Source of the DNA: Meridianimarinicoccus marinus | GTDB taxonomy: Bacteria; Pseudomonadota; Alphaproteobacteria; Rhodobacterales; Rhodobacteraceae | NCBI RefSeq assembly: GCF_040689105.1 | Contig: NZ_JBFBVU010000001.1 | Span: 248,001 to 312,000 of the forward strand | Direction: 5' to 3' | Length of the DNA: 64,000 nucleotides | Shown here: positions 30,296 through 38,959 of the stretch, piece by piece | Layout of the letters: every line of letters begins with the position of its first letter | How positions within the stretch are numbered: position 1 is the first letter of the stretch | The notes under the pieces: model-generated | Seen by the model: only the letters and a program-made list of their open reading frames with translations | Databases searched by the model: none | What the model was told of the DNA's origin: nothing | Program-made: the position numbers and the translations under genes

Positions 30296-30579
30296 GCACG
30301 GCATTGTGGATCGCCCATGTGGATGTGACGGACGCCGAGGCCTATGGCCGCTACGCGGCGCTCGCCACCGAGGCGATTGCCAAGCACGGCGGCGTGTTTC
30401 TGGCGCGCGGCGGCCGCTATATCCAGAAGGAAGGCGCGGATCGTCCGCGCAACGTGGTGGCGCGATTCCCCTCGCTTGAAGCGGCCGATGCCTGCTACGA
30501 ATCTGCTGAATACCAGGAAGCGCTGAGCCATGCGCGCGGCGCGGCGGTGCGTGAACTGGTGATCGTCGAAGAACAGTGA
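30292..30579 (+). CDS. DUF1330 family protein
   Basis: A 95-residue protein of the dimeric ferredoxin-like alpha/beta-barrel group. Typical DUF1330 blocks are YGRYAALATEAIAKHGGVFLARGG and VVARFPSLEAADACYESAEYQ. The biochemical role of the family is unknown. GGAGG lies just before the ATG, and the start overlaps the alaS stop by 4 bases, so it is co-translated with alaS. It looks cytoplasmic. Confidence 0.87.
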   Translation: MSTALWIAHVDVTDAEAYGRYAALATEAIAKHGGVFLARGGRYIQKEGADRPRNVVARFPSLEAADACYESAEYQEALSHARGAAVRELVIVEEQ

Positions 30580-30585
30580 CCGCAC

Positions 30586-30602
30586 GGCGCCGGTCCGGCG
30601 CC
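30586..30602. terminator. GC-rich hairpin between convergent genes
   Basis: An almost perfect palindrome (GGCGCCGG, T, CCGGCGCC) between the DUF1330 gene and the convergent small exported protein gene. No T-tract follows, so its role is inferred from position. Confidence 0.3.
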
Positions 30603-30613
30603 GGACTTGCGCC

Positions 30614-30883
30614 CTAGTTGCGCAAGATGGACGGGCCGAAGGCCTCCGTTTTCATGGCCTGTCCCAGCCAATCGGGGCGGGCCACCGGATGCGGTGCCTT
30701 CGACAGATCCAGATATCCATTGTCAGGAAGGCGAACGGGTGCGGATCCGGTCGCGGCCCCGGTGGACGCCTCGGGCAGTGTCAGACTGATTTCCGGCACA
30801 TCGTTGAGCAGCGACAGCGATGCCGCCTGTCCCGCACCGGCCGCGCTGCACAGCCATACTGCGCTGGCAATAACCCGTTTCAT
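30614..30883 (-). CDS. Small exported protein of unknown function
   Basis: An 89-residue protein with a signal peptide (MKRVIASAVWLCSAAGAGQAA). The mature part is short, with no domain I recognise (PVRLPDNGYLDLSKAPHPVARPDWLG). The ATG at 30883 has GGGAG about 9 bases upstream; an in-frame start six codons earlier is possible. It is probably periplasmic. It stands alone, convergent with DUF1330 and divergent from fabF. Confidence 0.6.
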   Translation of the reverse strand: MKRVIASAVWLCSAAGAGQAASLSLLNDVPEISLTLPEASTGAATGSAPVRLPDNGYLDLSKAPHPVARPDWLGQAMKTEAFGPSILRN

Positions 30884-30991
30884 TGCATATTCTCCCACCA
30901 TTTACCCGGTCCCCGCGCGGCCCGACGCGGGGTCGACTGCCAAAGTGTCTCATGCAATGGGGGGCGGCGCACCGATGAACCGGAACCGTGC

Positions 30992-31006
30992 TTAACGCCG
31001 GGTTGA
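30992..31006. promoter_or_regulatory. Near-consensus CtrA-type site upstream of the ketosynthase gene
   Basis: TTAA-N7-TTGA, one base off the full CtrA site, 112 bases before the ketosynthase ATG. One mismatch makes chance occurrence quite possible. Confidence 0.3.
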
Positions 31007-31118
31007 CGGGCAAAACCCGGCCAATGCGGGCGTCATCGGGTGGCGTTGCGCTTGCCCACCCCCCCCTCGCCAAGCTATGTGAGCTACTCAGGCAGGGATC
31101 CAAGTGCAGGAGCGAAAC

Positions 31119-32381
31119 ATGCGGCGAGTGGTCGTGACAGGTCTGGGAATGGTCTCGCCGCTGGCGTGCGGCGTGGAAACTTCGTGGCAGCGGTTGCTGG
31201 CAGGACAATCGGCAGCGGGGTCCATCACCCGTTTCGATGCCAGCCATTTGGCAACCACCTATGCCTGCGAGATTCCGCTGGGAGACGGCAGCGACGGCAC
31301 CTTCAACCCCGATGACTGGATGGCGCCGAAAGAGCGCCGCAAGGTGGATGACTTCATCCTCTACGGTCTGGCGGCGGCGGAAGAGGCCGTGAAGGATGCA
31401 GGCTGGACGCCTGAGGATGAGGAAAGCCGGTGCCGTACCGGCGTGATGATCGGCTCGGGCATCGGCGGGCTCAGCACCATCGCGGAAACCTCGATCGTGC
31501 TGAAAGAGCGCGGGCCGCGGCGGGTGTCGCCGTTCTTCATCCCCGCGTCGTTGATCAACCTGGTCTCGGGGCAGGTGTCGATCCGTTTCGGGTTCAAGGG
31601 CCCGAACCACGCGGTGGTGACGGCCTGCTCGACCGGGGCGCATGCCATCGGCGATGCGGCGCGGCTGATCCAGTGGGGCGATGCGGATGTGATGATCGCG
31701 GGCGGTGCCGAAAGCCCGATCTGCGATCTCGGGATCGCGGGGTTCAACGCCTGCAAGGCACTGTCGACCAAGCGCGGCAATGAGCCGGAACGGGCCAGCC
31801 GCCCCTATGACGCCGATCGGGACGGGTTCGTCATGGGCGAGGGCGCGGGCGTCGTGGTTCTGGAGGAATACGAACACGCCAAGGCGCGCGGCGCCAAGAT
31901 TTATGCCGAGGTTCTGGGCTATGGCATGTCGGGCGATGCTTATCACATCACCGCCCCGTCCGAGGACGGCGACGGGGCCGAACGGTCCATGCGCGCGGCG
32001 CTGTCGCGGGCCGGTCTGGAGCCTGAGGCCATCGACTATATCAACGCACATGGCACATCGACCATGGCCGACACCATCGAGTTGGGCGCGGTCGAGCGGA
32101 TGATGGGGGAGGCGGCGTCAAAGGCGACGATGAGCTCCACCAAATCCTCGATTGGTCATCTTCTGGGCGCTGCGGGCGCGGTTGAGGCGATCTTCTCGAT
32201 CCTTGCCATCCGCGATCAGGTGGCACCGCCGACCATCAACCTGGACAACCCGGCGGTCGAGACAAGCCTTGATCTGGCACCCAATGCCAAGCGGGAGCGC
32301 GAGATCAACGTGGCCCTGTCAAACTCCTTCGGCTTCGGCGGCACCAATGCCTCGCTGGTGCTGGGGCGGGTTGCGGGTTGA
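31119..32381 (+). CDS. fabF: Beta-ketoacyl-ACP synthase II (FabF family)
   Basis: A 420-residue ketosynthase that extends acyl-ACP with malonyl-ACP in fatty-acid synthesis. The active-site cysteine is in VVTACSTGAHAIG, and the two histidines are in NAHGTSTMADT and SIGHLLGAAGAVEA. FGFGGTNASLVL closes the protein. AGGAG at 31108-31112 sets the start at 31119. Its stop overlaps the mltG ATG by one base. Partnership with mltG matches the fab-mltG order of many proteobacteria. Confidence 0.93.
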   Translation: MRRVVVTGLGMVSPLACGVETSWQRLLAGQSAAGSITRFDASHLATTYACEIPLGDGSDGTFNPDDWMAPKERRKVDDFILYGLAAAEEAVKDAGWTPEDEESRCRTGVMIGSGIGGLSTIAETSIVLKERGPRRVSPFFIPASLINLVSGQVSIRFGFKGPNHAVVTACSTGAHAIGDAARLIQWGDADVMIAGGAESPICDLGIAGFNACKALSTKRGNEPERASRPYDADRDGFVMGEGAGVVVLEEYEHAKARGAKIYAEVLGYGMSGDAYHITAPSEDGDGAERSMRAALSRAGLEPEAIDYINAHGTSTMADTIELGAVERMMGEAASKATMSSTKSSIGHLLGAAGAVEAIFSILAIRDQVAPPTINLDNPAVETSLDLAPNAKREREINVALSNSFGFGGTNASLVLGRVAG

Positions 32382-33535
32382 TGCTGATCTGGCGCTCGGT
32401 CGCGTCCAATGCGTTGACGCTTCTTATCGTTCTGCTTGCCGGGGTCGGGATTGCCGTGGCGCTGGCGCAGAACTCCTATCGCGCGGAGGGGCCGTCCACC
32501 GAGGCGGTCTGCCTGAGCGTGCCGCGCGGCGCGACCATGACATCGGTCAGCGGTGATCTGGCCGATAAGGGGATGATCAAATTCCCTGCCCTGATGCGCG
32601 TGGGTGCGGATTACGAGGAGAAGGCCGACCGCCTGAAGGCTGGCAACTTCCTGATCCCGCCCGGCGCCTCGATGCAGCAGATCGTCGATCTTGTGACCCG
32701 CAGCGGCCAAAGCACCTGCGGCAGCGAGATCAACCTGCGGATCGGTGTGGCCACCACCACGATCCGGGTGCGGGAGCTGGATCCAGCCACCTCGGAGTAC
32801 CAGATCACCGCCGATTTCACCCTGGGCGATCCGACGCCCGATGCCTATGATGACCTGCTCAGCCGGGGGTTTGCCCGCACGCGGGTGACCATGGCCGAAG
32901 GCGTGACCAGCTGGCAGGTGGCCGACAGTCTGAACAAGGCGGGATTCCTGACCGGCGCGCCGGTCGAGGTTGCCCCGGAAGGCGCGCTGGCGCCGGGCAG
33001 CTACGATGTGGACATGGCCTCGGACCGGGCCGAATTGCAGCAGCGAATGCGCGAAGAGCAGGAGGCCATCCTGACCGCCGCCTGGGCCGGACGCGCCGAA
33101 GGGTTGCCGCTGGAAAGCGCCGAAGAAGCCCTGATCCTGGCGTCGATCATCGAGAAGGAAACCGGCGTCGCCGAGGAACGGCCCTGGGTGTCGAGCGTCT
33201 TCATCAACCGGCTGAACAAGGGGATGCGGCTGCAAACCGACCCGACGGTGATCTATGGCATCACCAAGGGCGAGGGCGTTCTGGGCCGCGGGCTGTACCG
33301 CAGCGAGCTGGCCCGGCCGACGCCCTTCAACACCTATACCATCGACGGGCTGCCACCGACGCCCATTGCCAACCCGGGGCGCGAGGCGATCGAGGCCGCG
33401 GTGAATCCGGCCGAGACCGACTTCCTGTTCTTCGTGGCCGATGGCACCGGCGGGCATGTGTTTGCCCGGACGCTGGAGGAGCACAACATCAACGTGCGCC
33501 GCTGGCGTCAGATCGAGCAGCAGCGCAGTCAGTAG
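32381..33535 (+). CDS. mltG: Endolytic murein transglycosylase MltG
   Basis: A 384-residue YceG/MltG protein that cuts nascent peptidoglycan strands at the inner membrane and sets glycan length. A single N-terminal membrane helix (about residues 7-27, NALTLLIVLLAGVGIAVALA) precedes a LysM-like region. The catalytic domain follows, with the key glutamate in LASIIEKETGVAEERPWV and the family block LQTDPTVIYGI. The start is the ATG at 32381, overlapping the ketosynthase stop (TGATG). A TTG immediately before it is an unlikely start. It is the last core gene before the GTA cluster. Confidence 0.93.
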   Translation: MLIWRSVASNALTLLIVLLAGVGIAVALAQNSYRAEGPSTEAVCLSVPRGATMTSVSGDLADKGMIKFPALMRVGADYEEKADRLKAGNFLIPPGASMQQIVDLVTRSGQSTCGSEINLRIGVATTTIRVRELDPATSEYQITADFTLGDPTPDAYDDLLSRGFARTRVTMAEGVTSWQVADSLNKAGFLTGAPVEVAPEGALAPGSYDVDMASDRAELQQRMREEQEAILTAAWAGRAEGLPLESAEEALILASIIEKETGVAEERPWVSSVFINRLNKGMRLQTDPTVIYGITKGEGVLGRGLYRSELARPTPFNTYTIDGLPPTPIANPGREAIEAAVNPAETDFLFFVADGTGGHVFARTLEEHNINVRRWRQIEQQRSQ

Positions 33536-33593
33536 CGAGTCGCGCGTGGGGCGAATCTCCCGCGCGGCCTGAAAATCAACGTCAGAAAGTTGG

Positions 33594-33630
33594 GGATCCC
33601 TGCACCGATGGTGTGGGGATCCTGCCTTTT
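33594..33630 (+). terminator. Possible terminator after mltG
   Basis: A 13-bp imperfect stem (33594-33606 with 33610-33622, two wobble pairs) and a GAT loop, followed after four bases by TTTT. It separates mltG from the GTA leader. Confidence 0.45.
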
Positions 33631-33802
33631 GGCGCCGGTGGCCGGTCAAGGCCCTGTTAATAATCCTGAACACGCGGCGGGGGTTTCCATCGTCAGAAAA
33701 ACAAGGGCACGCGCGGTGTCGCGGCCCGGTGTTAATCGATTCGCGACCCTGGAAACCTTAACGGCTCGAACGGTTCCGGTTTGTTCTAAAAGTCTGTTTT
33801 CA

Positions 33803-33831
33803 TTGACAAAACGGCCCGATCGAATTATCAA
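33803..33831 (+). promoter_or_regulatory. Sigma70-like promoter candidate for the GTA cluster
   Basis: A consensus TTGACA (33803-33808), a 17-base spacer and TATCAA (33826-33831). It lies about 100 bases before the first GTA gene, in the only AT-rich patch of the region. In R. capsulatus GTA transcription needs the activator GafA, whose site I cannot recognise here. Confidence 0.5.
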
Positions 33832-33933
33832 TTTAGGCAAGCTGGAAGACATGGACAAGACGCCGGAAAGACTTGGTGGATGTCGCGTTCATGGCTCTCT
33901 CGACGGGATACCGGGAGAGGCGGGTTAACAAGA

Positions 33934-34275
33934 ATGGTGATGATCATCCCCGAAACGGGGGAGAACACCGCAGGGCATGTGCGCTCTGCGGCACGCAAGC
34001 AACTCGACCGCGCCACAGGTGCGCTCGACAAACTGGTGGACCAACTGGACGACGGCGAGATCGGCAAGATCGGGGAGGCAGGCAAGCTTCTTCGGGAGCT
34101 GAAGAACGCCCTGCAGTCGGCAATCGCGGAAAGGGAACGTCTTGAAAAGGAACAGCGGGAACAAGCTGGCATTGTCCACGACTATGCCCTCGACTTCGAC
34201 GCCGCGAGACTTGAAATCGGGCGGCGTCTTGCTTGCCTCGGCGCCGCCGGAGGTGCGGGAGGCGTTTCTGAATGA
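33934..34275 (+). CDS. GTA small terminase subunit (g1)
   Basis: A 113-residue, mostly helical and charged protein in the position of orfg1, shown in R. capsulatus to be the small terminase. It has a strongly coiled-coil middle (LLRELKNALQSAIAERERLEKEQ), as expected for a subunit that forms a ring on DNA. I take the ATG at 33934; an ATG two codons later (33940) is equally possible. The gene end overlaps the large terminase start by at least 90 bases. GTA small terminases lack sequence-specific pac recognition, which fits random packaging. Confidence 0.8.
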   Translation: MVMIIPETGENTAGHVRSAARKQLDRATGALDKLVDQLDDGEIGKIGEAGKLLRELKNALQSAIAERERLEKEQREQAGIVHDYALDFDAARLEIGRRLACLGAAGGAGGVSE

Positions 34276-35554
34276 CCTGTCGCCGGGCACGCTTCTGGCC
34301 TTGCCCTATCTCTTCGAGTTCTGGGCGCTGGAGCACCAGTTGCCCCCGGCGGGCGAATGGCGGACCTGGGTCATCATGGGTGGCCGTGGCGCGGGCAAGA
34401 CCCGCGCCGGGGCCGAGTGGGTACGGCGCGAGGTCGAAGGATCGCGGCCGCTGGATCCGGGCCGGTCGCGGCGGGTGGCGCTGGTCGGCGAGACCATCGA
34501 ACAGGTGCGCGAGGTGATGGTGTTCGGCGACAGCGGCATCCTGGCCTGTTCGCCCCCTGACCGAAAACCGGTCTGGGAGGCGACGCGGAAACGGCTGGTC
34601 TGGCCCAACGGTGCCATCGCCCAGGTGTTTTCGGCGCATGAGCCGGAAAGCCTGCGCGGCCCGCAGTTCGATGCGGCTTGGGTCGACGAGTTGGCCAAGT
34701 GGAAGAAGGCGGAGGATGCCTGGGACATGCTGCAATTCGGACTGCGACTGGGCCAGACGCCCCGGCAGGTGGTGACCACCACGCCGCGCAACGTCGGCGT
34801 GCTGAAGCGCATCCTCGACAATCCGTCGACGGTGGTGACCGCCGCCGCGACCGAGGCCAACGCCGCCTATCTGGCCGACAGCTTCCTGGCGGAAGTGCGG
34901 GCACGCTATGCCGGGACGCGGCTGGGGCGGCAGGAGCTGGACGGGGTGTTGCTGGAGGAAGTCGAGGGGGCCATGTGGACCCAGCCGATGTTGCAGGCCT
35001 GTCAGGTCGAGACGCTGCCGGATCTGGATCGCGTTGTGGTGGCGGTGGATCCGCCGGTGACCGGGCACAACACCTCGGACCAATGCGGGATCCTTGTTGT
35101 GGGGGTCCGCATGTCGGGGTCGCCGCAGGACTGGACCGCCTATGTGATCGAGGATGCCTCGCTGGGCAAGGCCAGCCCGACCGGCTGGGCCGAGGCGGCG
35201 CTGGCGGCGATGGCGCGGCACAAGGCCGACCGCATGGTCGCCGAGGTCAACCAGGGCGGCGACATGGTCGAGACCGTGATCCGCCAGGTCGATCCGATGG
35301 TGCCTTTCCGGGCGGTGCGGGCCAGCCGGGGCAAGGCCGCACGGGCCGAGCCGGTGGCGGCGCTCTATGAACAGGGGCGGGTGAAACACCTGCGGGGTCT
35401 GGGAGATCTGGAAGACCAGATGTGCCAGATGACCATTCGCGGCTTCGAAGGGCGGGGCAGTCCCGACCGCGTCGATGCGCTGGTCTGGGCCCTGACCGAC
35501 CTGATGATCGAACCTGCCGGGCGGTTCCTTCGCCCGCGCGTCCGGGGCCTGTAG
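34184..35554 (+). CDS. GTA large terminase / DNA-packaging ATPase-nuclease (g2)
   Basis: About 456 residues. The packaging ATPase has a Walker A-like WVIMGGRGAGKTRAGAEWV and a Walker B in FDAAWVDELAKW. The C-terminal RNase H-like nuclease starts with VVVAVDPPVTG and continues VAEVNQGGDMVETVIR. It would pump DNA into the prohead and cut it when the head is full. The start is uncertain: the ATG at 34184 overlaps g1 by 92 bases, and a TTG at 34142 would extend the overlap to 134. ATG at 34375 is too late, as it lies inside the ATPase motif. Confidence 0.93.
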   Translation: MPSTSTPRDLKSGGVLLASAPPEVREAFLNDLSPGTLLALPYLFEFWALEHQLPPAGEWRTWVIMGGRGAGKTRAGAEWVRREVEGSRPLDPGRSRRVALVGETIEQVREVMVFGDSGILACSPPDRKPVWEATRKRLVWPNGAIAQVFSAHEPESLRGPQFDAAWVDELAKWKKAEDAWDMLQFGLRLGQTPRQVVTTTPRNVGVLKRILDNPSTVVTAAATEANAAYLADSFLAEVRARYAGTRLGRQELDGVLLEEVEGAMWTQPMLQACQVETLPDLDRVVVAVDPPVTGHNTSDQCGILVVGVRMSGSPQDWTAYVIEDASLGKASPTGWAEAALAAMARHKADRMVAEVNQGGDMVETVIRQVDPMVPFRAVRASRGKAARAEPVAALYEQGRVKHLRGLGDLEDQMCQMTIRGFEGRGSPDRVDALVWALTDLMIEPAGRFLRPRVRGL

Positions 35555-35637
35555 CACCCCCCGAAACCGACACATCCGAGACCGAAAAAGTACACACCGC
35601 GGCGCAGGTCGCTTGCGGTCAAGGAGGGCCTTTGCCG

Positions 35638-36849
35638 ATGATCAAGGAATTTTTCAAACGCGAGCCGAACCAGCCGCCGATGACCCCGCCCGCGCCAGAG
35701 CGCAAGGCGTCTGCCACCGGCTCGGTGCTGGCGGCGGTGCAAGGGGCCGGGCGGTCGGTCTGGGGACCACGCGATGCCACCAGCCTGATCCGCAACGGGT
35801 TCTCGGGCAATCCGGTGGGCTTCCGGTCGGTGAAGCTGATCGCCGAAGCCGCCGCAGCCCTGCCGCTGGTGGTGCAGGATGCCGAGCGCCGCTATGACGC
35901 GCATCCGCTGTCCGACCGGCTGGCCCGGCCCAATGGGGCGCAGGGACGGGCCGAGCTTCTGGAAATGCTCTACGGCCAGATCCTGCTATCGGGCAACGGC
36001 TATCTGGAAGGCGCGGGCGGTGGTCTGGGCGTGATGCCGCTGGAGCTGCATGTGCTGCGGTCGGACCGGATGCGGGTGGTGCCGGGCGGCGATGGCTGGC
36101 CCGCGGCCTATGAATACTCGGTCGGCGGGCGCAAGCATCGCTTCGACATGACCGGCGATGTGCCGCCGATCTGCCATATCCGCAGCTTCAGCCCGCTGGA
36201 CGATCACTATGGGTTTTCGCCTTTGCAGGCGGCGGCGAACGCGGTGGATGTGCACAATTCGGCGTCGCGCTGGTCCAAGGCGCTACTGGACAATGCGGCA
36301 CGGCCCTCGGGCGCCATCGTCTTTACCGGCCCCGAGGGGCAGGGGACCATGTCCAACGATCAGTACGAGCGGCTGGTGGACGAGATGGCCGCCAACTATC
36401 AGGGCGCGCGCAACGCCGGACGGCCGATGCTGCTGGAAGGCGGGCTGGACTGGCGGCCGATGGGGTTCAGCCCCTCGGACATGGAGTTCCAGAAGACCAA
36501 GGAAGCCGCCGCGCGCGAGATCGCCCTGGCCTTCGGGGTGCCGCCGATGCTGTTGGGGATCCCCGGCGATGCGACCTATGCCAATTACCAGGAGGCCAAC
36601 CGCGCCTTCTATCGCCTGACCGTGCTGCCGCTGGCCACGCGGGTTTCGGCCGCCATCGCCGACTGGCTGGCGCGCTTCACCGGAGAGGCGGTGTGGCTGC
36701 AGCCCGATCTGGACAAGATCCCGGCCCTGTCAGCCGAGCGCGAGGCGCAGTGGCGCCGGGTGCGTGAGGCCGACTTCCTGACCCGCAACGAAAAGCGCGG
36801 CCTGCTGGGTCTGCCGCCCGTTGTCGAGGGCACGGGAGAGGGCGCGTGA
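35638..36849 (+). CDS. GTA portal protein (g3)
   Basis: A 403-residue HK97-type portal protein that forms the twelve-subunit ring through which DNA enters and leaves the head. Family blocks include NPVGFRSVKLIAEAAAALPLVV, GYSPLQ-like YGFSPLQAAANAVDVHN and VPPMLLGIPGDATYANYQEAN. The ATG at 35638 follows AAGGAGG at 35621-35627; an open frame upstream overlaps the terminase and is not portal-like. A GTGA overlap joins it to the next gene. Confidence 0.93.
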   Translation: MIKEFFKREPNQPPMTPPAPERKASATGSVLAAVQGAGRSVWGPRDATSLIRNGFSGNPVGFRSVKLIAEAAAALPLVVQDAERRYDAHPLSDRLARPNGAQGRAELLEMLYGQILLSGNGYLEGAGGGLGVMPLELHVLRSDRMRVVPGGDGWPAAYEYSVGGRKHRFDMTGDVPPICHIRSFSPLDDHYGFSPLQAAANAVDVHNSASRWSKALLDNAARPSGAIVFTGPEGQGTMSNDQYERLVDEMAANYQGARNAGRPMLLEGGLDWRPMGFSPSDMEFQKTKEAAAREIALAFGVPPMLLGIPGDATYANYQEANRAFYRLTVLPLATRVSAAIADWLARFTGEAVWLQPDLDKIPALSAEREAQWRRVREADFLTRNEKRGLLGLPPVVEGTGEGA

Positions 36850-37115
36850 GCGAAATGCCCAGACCAGCGCCCGGCGGTTCACGCTTTCTGTATGAGCCCT
36901 TCGACCACAGTCCGGTGAAGGTGCACGAAGTACAGGAAAAGCTTCTGGACCTGAAGTTTTCCGGCATCGACGGGCGGCTGGAACGGATCGAACAGATGAT
37001 GGAGCGGCTGGAACGCCGGCTGTGGCTGACTGTCTATGGCGTGGTGGCCACCATCCTGGCGCAGGCCATCCGCTCGCTGCTGACTTTGGCTCCCAATGGA
37101 GGATTTGGATCATGA
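36846..37115 (+). CDS. GTA g3.5 protein (RCAP_rcc01685 family, head formation)
   Basis: An 89-residue protein starting with GTG at 36846 inside the portal stop. A helical, probably coiled-coil middle (LERIEQMMERLERRLW) leads into a hydrophobic helix (LTVYGVVATILAQAIRSLL). The position between portal and protease corresponds to orfg3.5 of R. capsulatus, annotated as a GTA head formation protein. A holin-like look from the hydrophobic helix is possible but I have no support for that role. It overlaps the protease start by 4 bases. Confidence 0.78.
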   Translation: MSEMPRPAPGGSRFLYEPFDHSPVKVHEVQEKLLDLKFSGIDGRLERIEQMMERLERRLWLTVYGVVATILAQAIRSLLTLAPNGGFGS

Positions 37116-37675
37116 CCACGCAGAGCCCCTCGGGGTTGGAACACAAGTTCTGCAGGTTCGACGGAGAGGTCGCGCTGGAGGACGGTTGCCGGATCGAGGG
37201 CTATGCCTCGTTGTTCGGGCGCACGGATCAGGGCGGCGACGTGGTGGCGGCGGGGGCCTACACAAGGTCGCTGGAGCGGTTGGGCAAGGCGGGCCGCGCG
37301 GTCAAGCTGCTGTGGCAGCATGATCCGTCCCAGCCCATCGGCATCTGGGACGAGGTCCACGAGGACGCCACCGGCCTGTTCGTCAAGGGCCGCCTGCTGA
37401 CCGATGTGACCCGGGGCCGCGAGGCCGCCAGCCTGATCGAGGCCGGGGCCATCGACGGGCTGTCCATCGGCTACCGCACCGTTGCGGCCACCAAGGATGC
37501 CGAGGGCCGCCGGGTGCTGACCGAGCTGGAGCTGTGGGAAGTGTCGCTGGTGACCTTCCCGATGCTGCCCGAGGCCCGCATCGGCGCCAAGGCCGAGGAT
37601 CGCAACGACACCCTTTGCCGGGAGCTGGCCGAGATTTTCGGCGCCGCCCGTCAGACCCTGGCCGCGGCGGACTGA
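37112..37675 (+). CDS. GTA prohead protease (g4)
   Basis: A 187-residue HK97-family prohead protease (U35). It starts with the hallmark beta-strand IEGYASLFGRTDQGGDVV. The catalytic histidine is in KLLWQHDPSQPIG and the serine in GAIDGLSIGYRT. ELELWEVSLVTFPMLPEA is also family-typical. It processes the capsid scaffold during maturation. The ATG at 37112 overlaps the g3.5 stop (ATGA) and follows GGAGG. Confidence 0.95.
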   Translation: MTTQSPSGLEHKFCRFDGEVALEDGCRIEGYASLFGRTDQGGDVVAAGAYTRSLERLGKAGRAVKLLWQHDPSQPIGIWDEVHEDATGLFVKGRLLTDVTRGREAASLIEAGAIDGLSIGYRTVAATKDAEGRRVLTELELWEVSLVTFPMLPEARIGAKAEDRNDTLCRELAEIFGAARQTLAAAD

Positions 37676-37709
37676 GCCTCCGCGCCCAACCTATCAGAAA
37701 GGACATCGG

Positions 37710-38915
37710 ATGATTGAACCCGAGACCAAGGCTCGGGGCGGGGAAGTTATGCCCGCCGCCCAGCCGGTGCCGCCCAGCGGGGTGGCCGAGATGAAGTCCG
37801 CCTTTGTCGGGCTCATGCAGGACCTGACCGAGTTCCGGCAGGGGATTTCCAACCAACTCAAAGCACAGGAAGAGAAACTGACCATGCTGGATCGCAAGAC
37901 CGCTTTCGCCGGGCGCCCCGCCCTGTCCGTCACCGCCGAAACCGAGGTGCCGCACCAGAAGGCCTTCGAAGGCTACCTGCGCAGCGGCAACGAGGAAGCG
38001 CTGCGATCGCTGGACCTGGAAACCAAGGGCATGACCACCACCAGCGAGGGCGTGCTGGTCGACCAGGTCACTTCGGAGGCCATCCAGAGCGTGCTGCAGT
38101 CGACGTCGTCGATCCGGTCGATCGCCACCGTGGTGCATGTGGAGGCGAACTCTTACGATGTGCTGGTGGATCACGAGGACATGGGCTTTACCTGGGCCAA
38201 TGAGACCGCGACGCTGACCGACAGCACCACGCCGCAGATCTCGCGCATTCCGATCAACCTGCACGAACTGAGCGCCCTGCCGAAGGTCAGCCAGCGCCTG
38301 CTGGACGACAGCGCCTTCGACATCGAGAACTGGCTGGCCGGGCGCATCGGCGAGAACTTCGCCCGCGCCGAGGCCGAGGCCTTCATCAATGGCGACGGGG
38401 TCGACAAGCCGCGCGGGTTCCTGACCCATCCGATGATCGACAATGACAGCTGGAGCTGGGGCAACCTGGGCTATGTCTTCACCGGCGCGGCGGGGGATTT
38501 CTCGTCCACCAATGCCTCGGACGCGATCATCGAGTTGGTCTATGCGCTGGGAAGCCGCTACCGCGCCAACGCGAGCTTCGTGATGAACTCGAAGACCGCC
38601 GGTGCCGTGCGCAAGATGAAGGATGCCGATGGCCGCTTCCTGTGGTCCGATGGTCTGGCCGCGGGCGAGCCGTCGCGCCTGATGGGCTATCCGGTGCTGA
38701 TCTCGGAAAAGATGCCCGACATCGCGCCCGGCGTGGCCGCCATCGCCTTCGGGGATTTCGCGGCGGGCTACACCATTGCCGAGCGTCCCGACCTGCGGGT
38801 GCTGCGCGATCCGTTCTCGGCCAAGCCGCATGTGCTGTTCTATGCCACCAAGCGCGTCGGCGGCGACGTCAGCGACTTCGCGGCGATCAAGCTGCTGAAG
38901 TTCGACATCTCGTAA
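37710..38915 (+). CDS. GTA major capsid protein (g5)
   Basis: A 401-residue HK97-fold capsid protein. The N-terminal ~110 residues are helical and serve as the scaffold-like delta domain removed by the protease. The mature shell begins around residue 110 (EGVLVDQVTSEAIQSVLQSTSSIRS). Conserved blocks are ARAEAEAFINGDGVDKPRGFL, NASFVMNSKTAGAVRKMKD and RLMGYPVLISEKMPDIAPG. AAAGGA precedes the ATG at 37710. A hairpin follows, which may raise capsid mRNA level relative to downstream genes. Confidence 0.96.
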   Translation: MIEPETKARGGEVMPAAQPVPPSGVAEMKSAFVGLMQDLTEFRQGISNQLKAQEEKLTMLDRKTAFAGRPALSVTAETEVPHQKAFEGYLRSGNEEALRSLDLETKGMTTTSEGVLVDQVTSEAIQSVLQSTSSIRSIATVVHVEANSYDVLVDHEDMGFTWANETATLTDSTTPQISRIPINLHELSALPKVSQRLLDDSAFDIENWLAGRIGENFARAEAEAFINGDGVDKPRGFLTHPMIDNDSWSWGNLGYVFTGAAGDFSSTNASDAIIELVYALGSRYRANASFVMNSKTAGAVRKMKDADGRFLWSDGLAAGEPSRLMGYPVLISEKMPDIAPGVAAIAFGDFAAGYTIAERPDLRVLRDPFSAKPHVLFYATKRVGGDVSDFAAIKLLKFDIS

Positions 38916-38929
38916 CCGCAGCGCAGAAC

Positions 38930-38959
38930 AAGGCCGGACTCTGCAGGGGGTCCGGTCTT
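38930..38959 (+). other. Hairpin just after the capsid gene
   Basis: A 10-bp stem with one G-T pair (AAGGCCGGAC / GTCCGGTCTT) and a 10-base loop, 15 bases after the capsid stop. It falls in the largest gap of the operon (166 bases). It could be a partial terminator or an mRNA-stabilising structure. Confidence 0.5.

Larger units (their letters stand above)
33536..33933 (+). promoter_or_regulatory. 398-base leader region of the GTA cluster
   Basis: No supported gene is present. The left third holds the mltG terminator candidate. The right half (about 33720-33845) is unusually AT-rich for this chromosome and contains the promoter candidate listed separately. CGGGAGAGG lies about 16 bases before the first GTA start. 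I see no full CtrA site. A GTTC-N6-GTTC pair at 33773-33786 is one base too short to be a LexA box. Confidence 0.6.

Noticed and set aside
27380..30304. A 974-codon open frame antisense to alaS
   Set aside because: High GC content keeps the reverse frame open. It shows no protein-family similarity, while the forward frame is an unmistakable alanyl-tRNA synthetase.
33773..33786. GTTC-N6-GTTC upstream of the GTA cluster as a LexA box
   Set aside because: The alphaproteobacterial LexA box needs a 7-base spacer; here it is 6, so binding is not supported.
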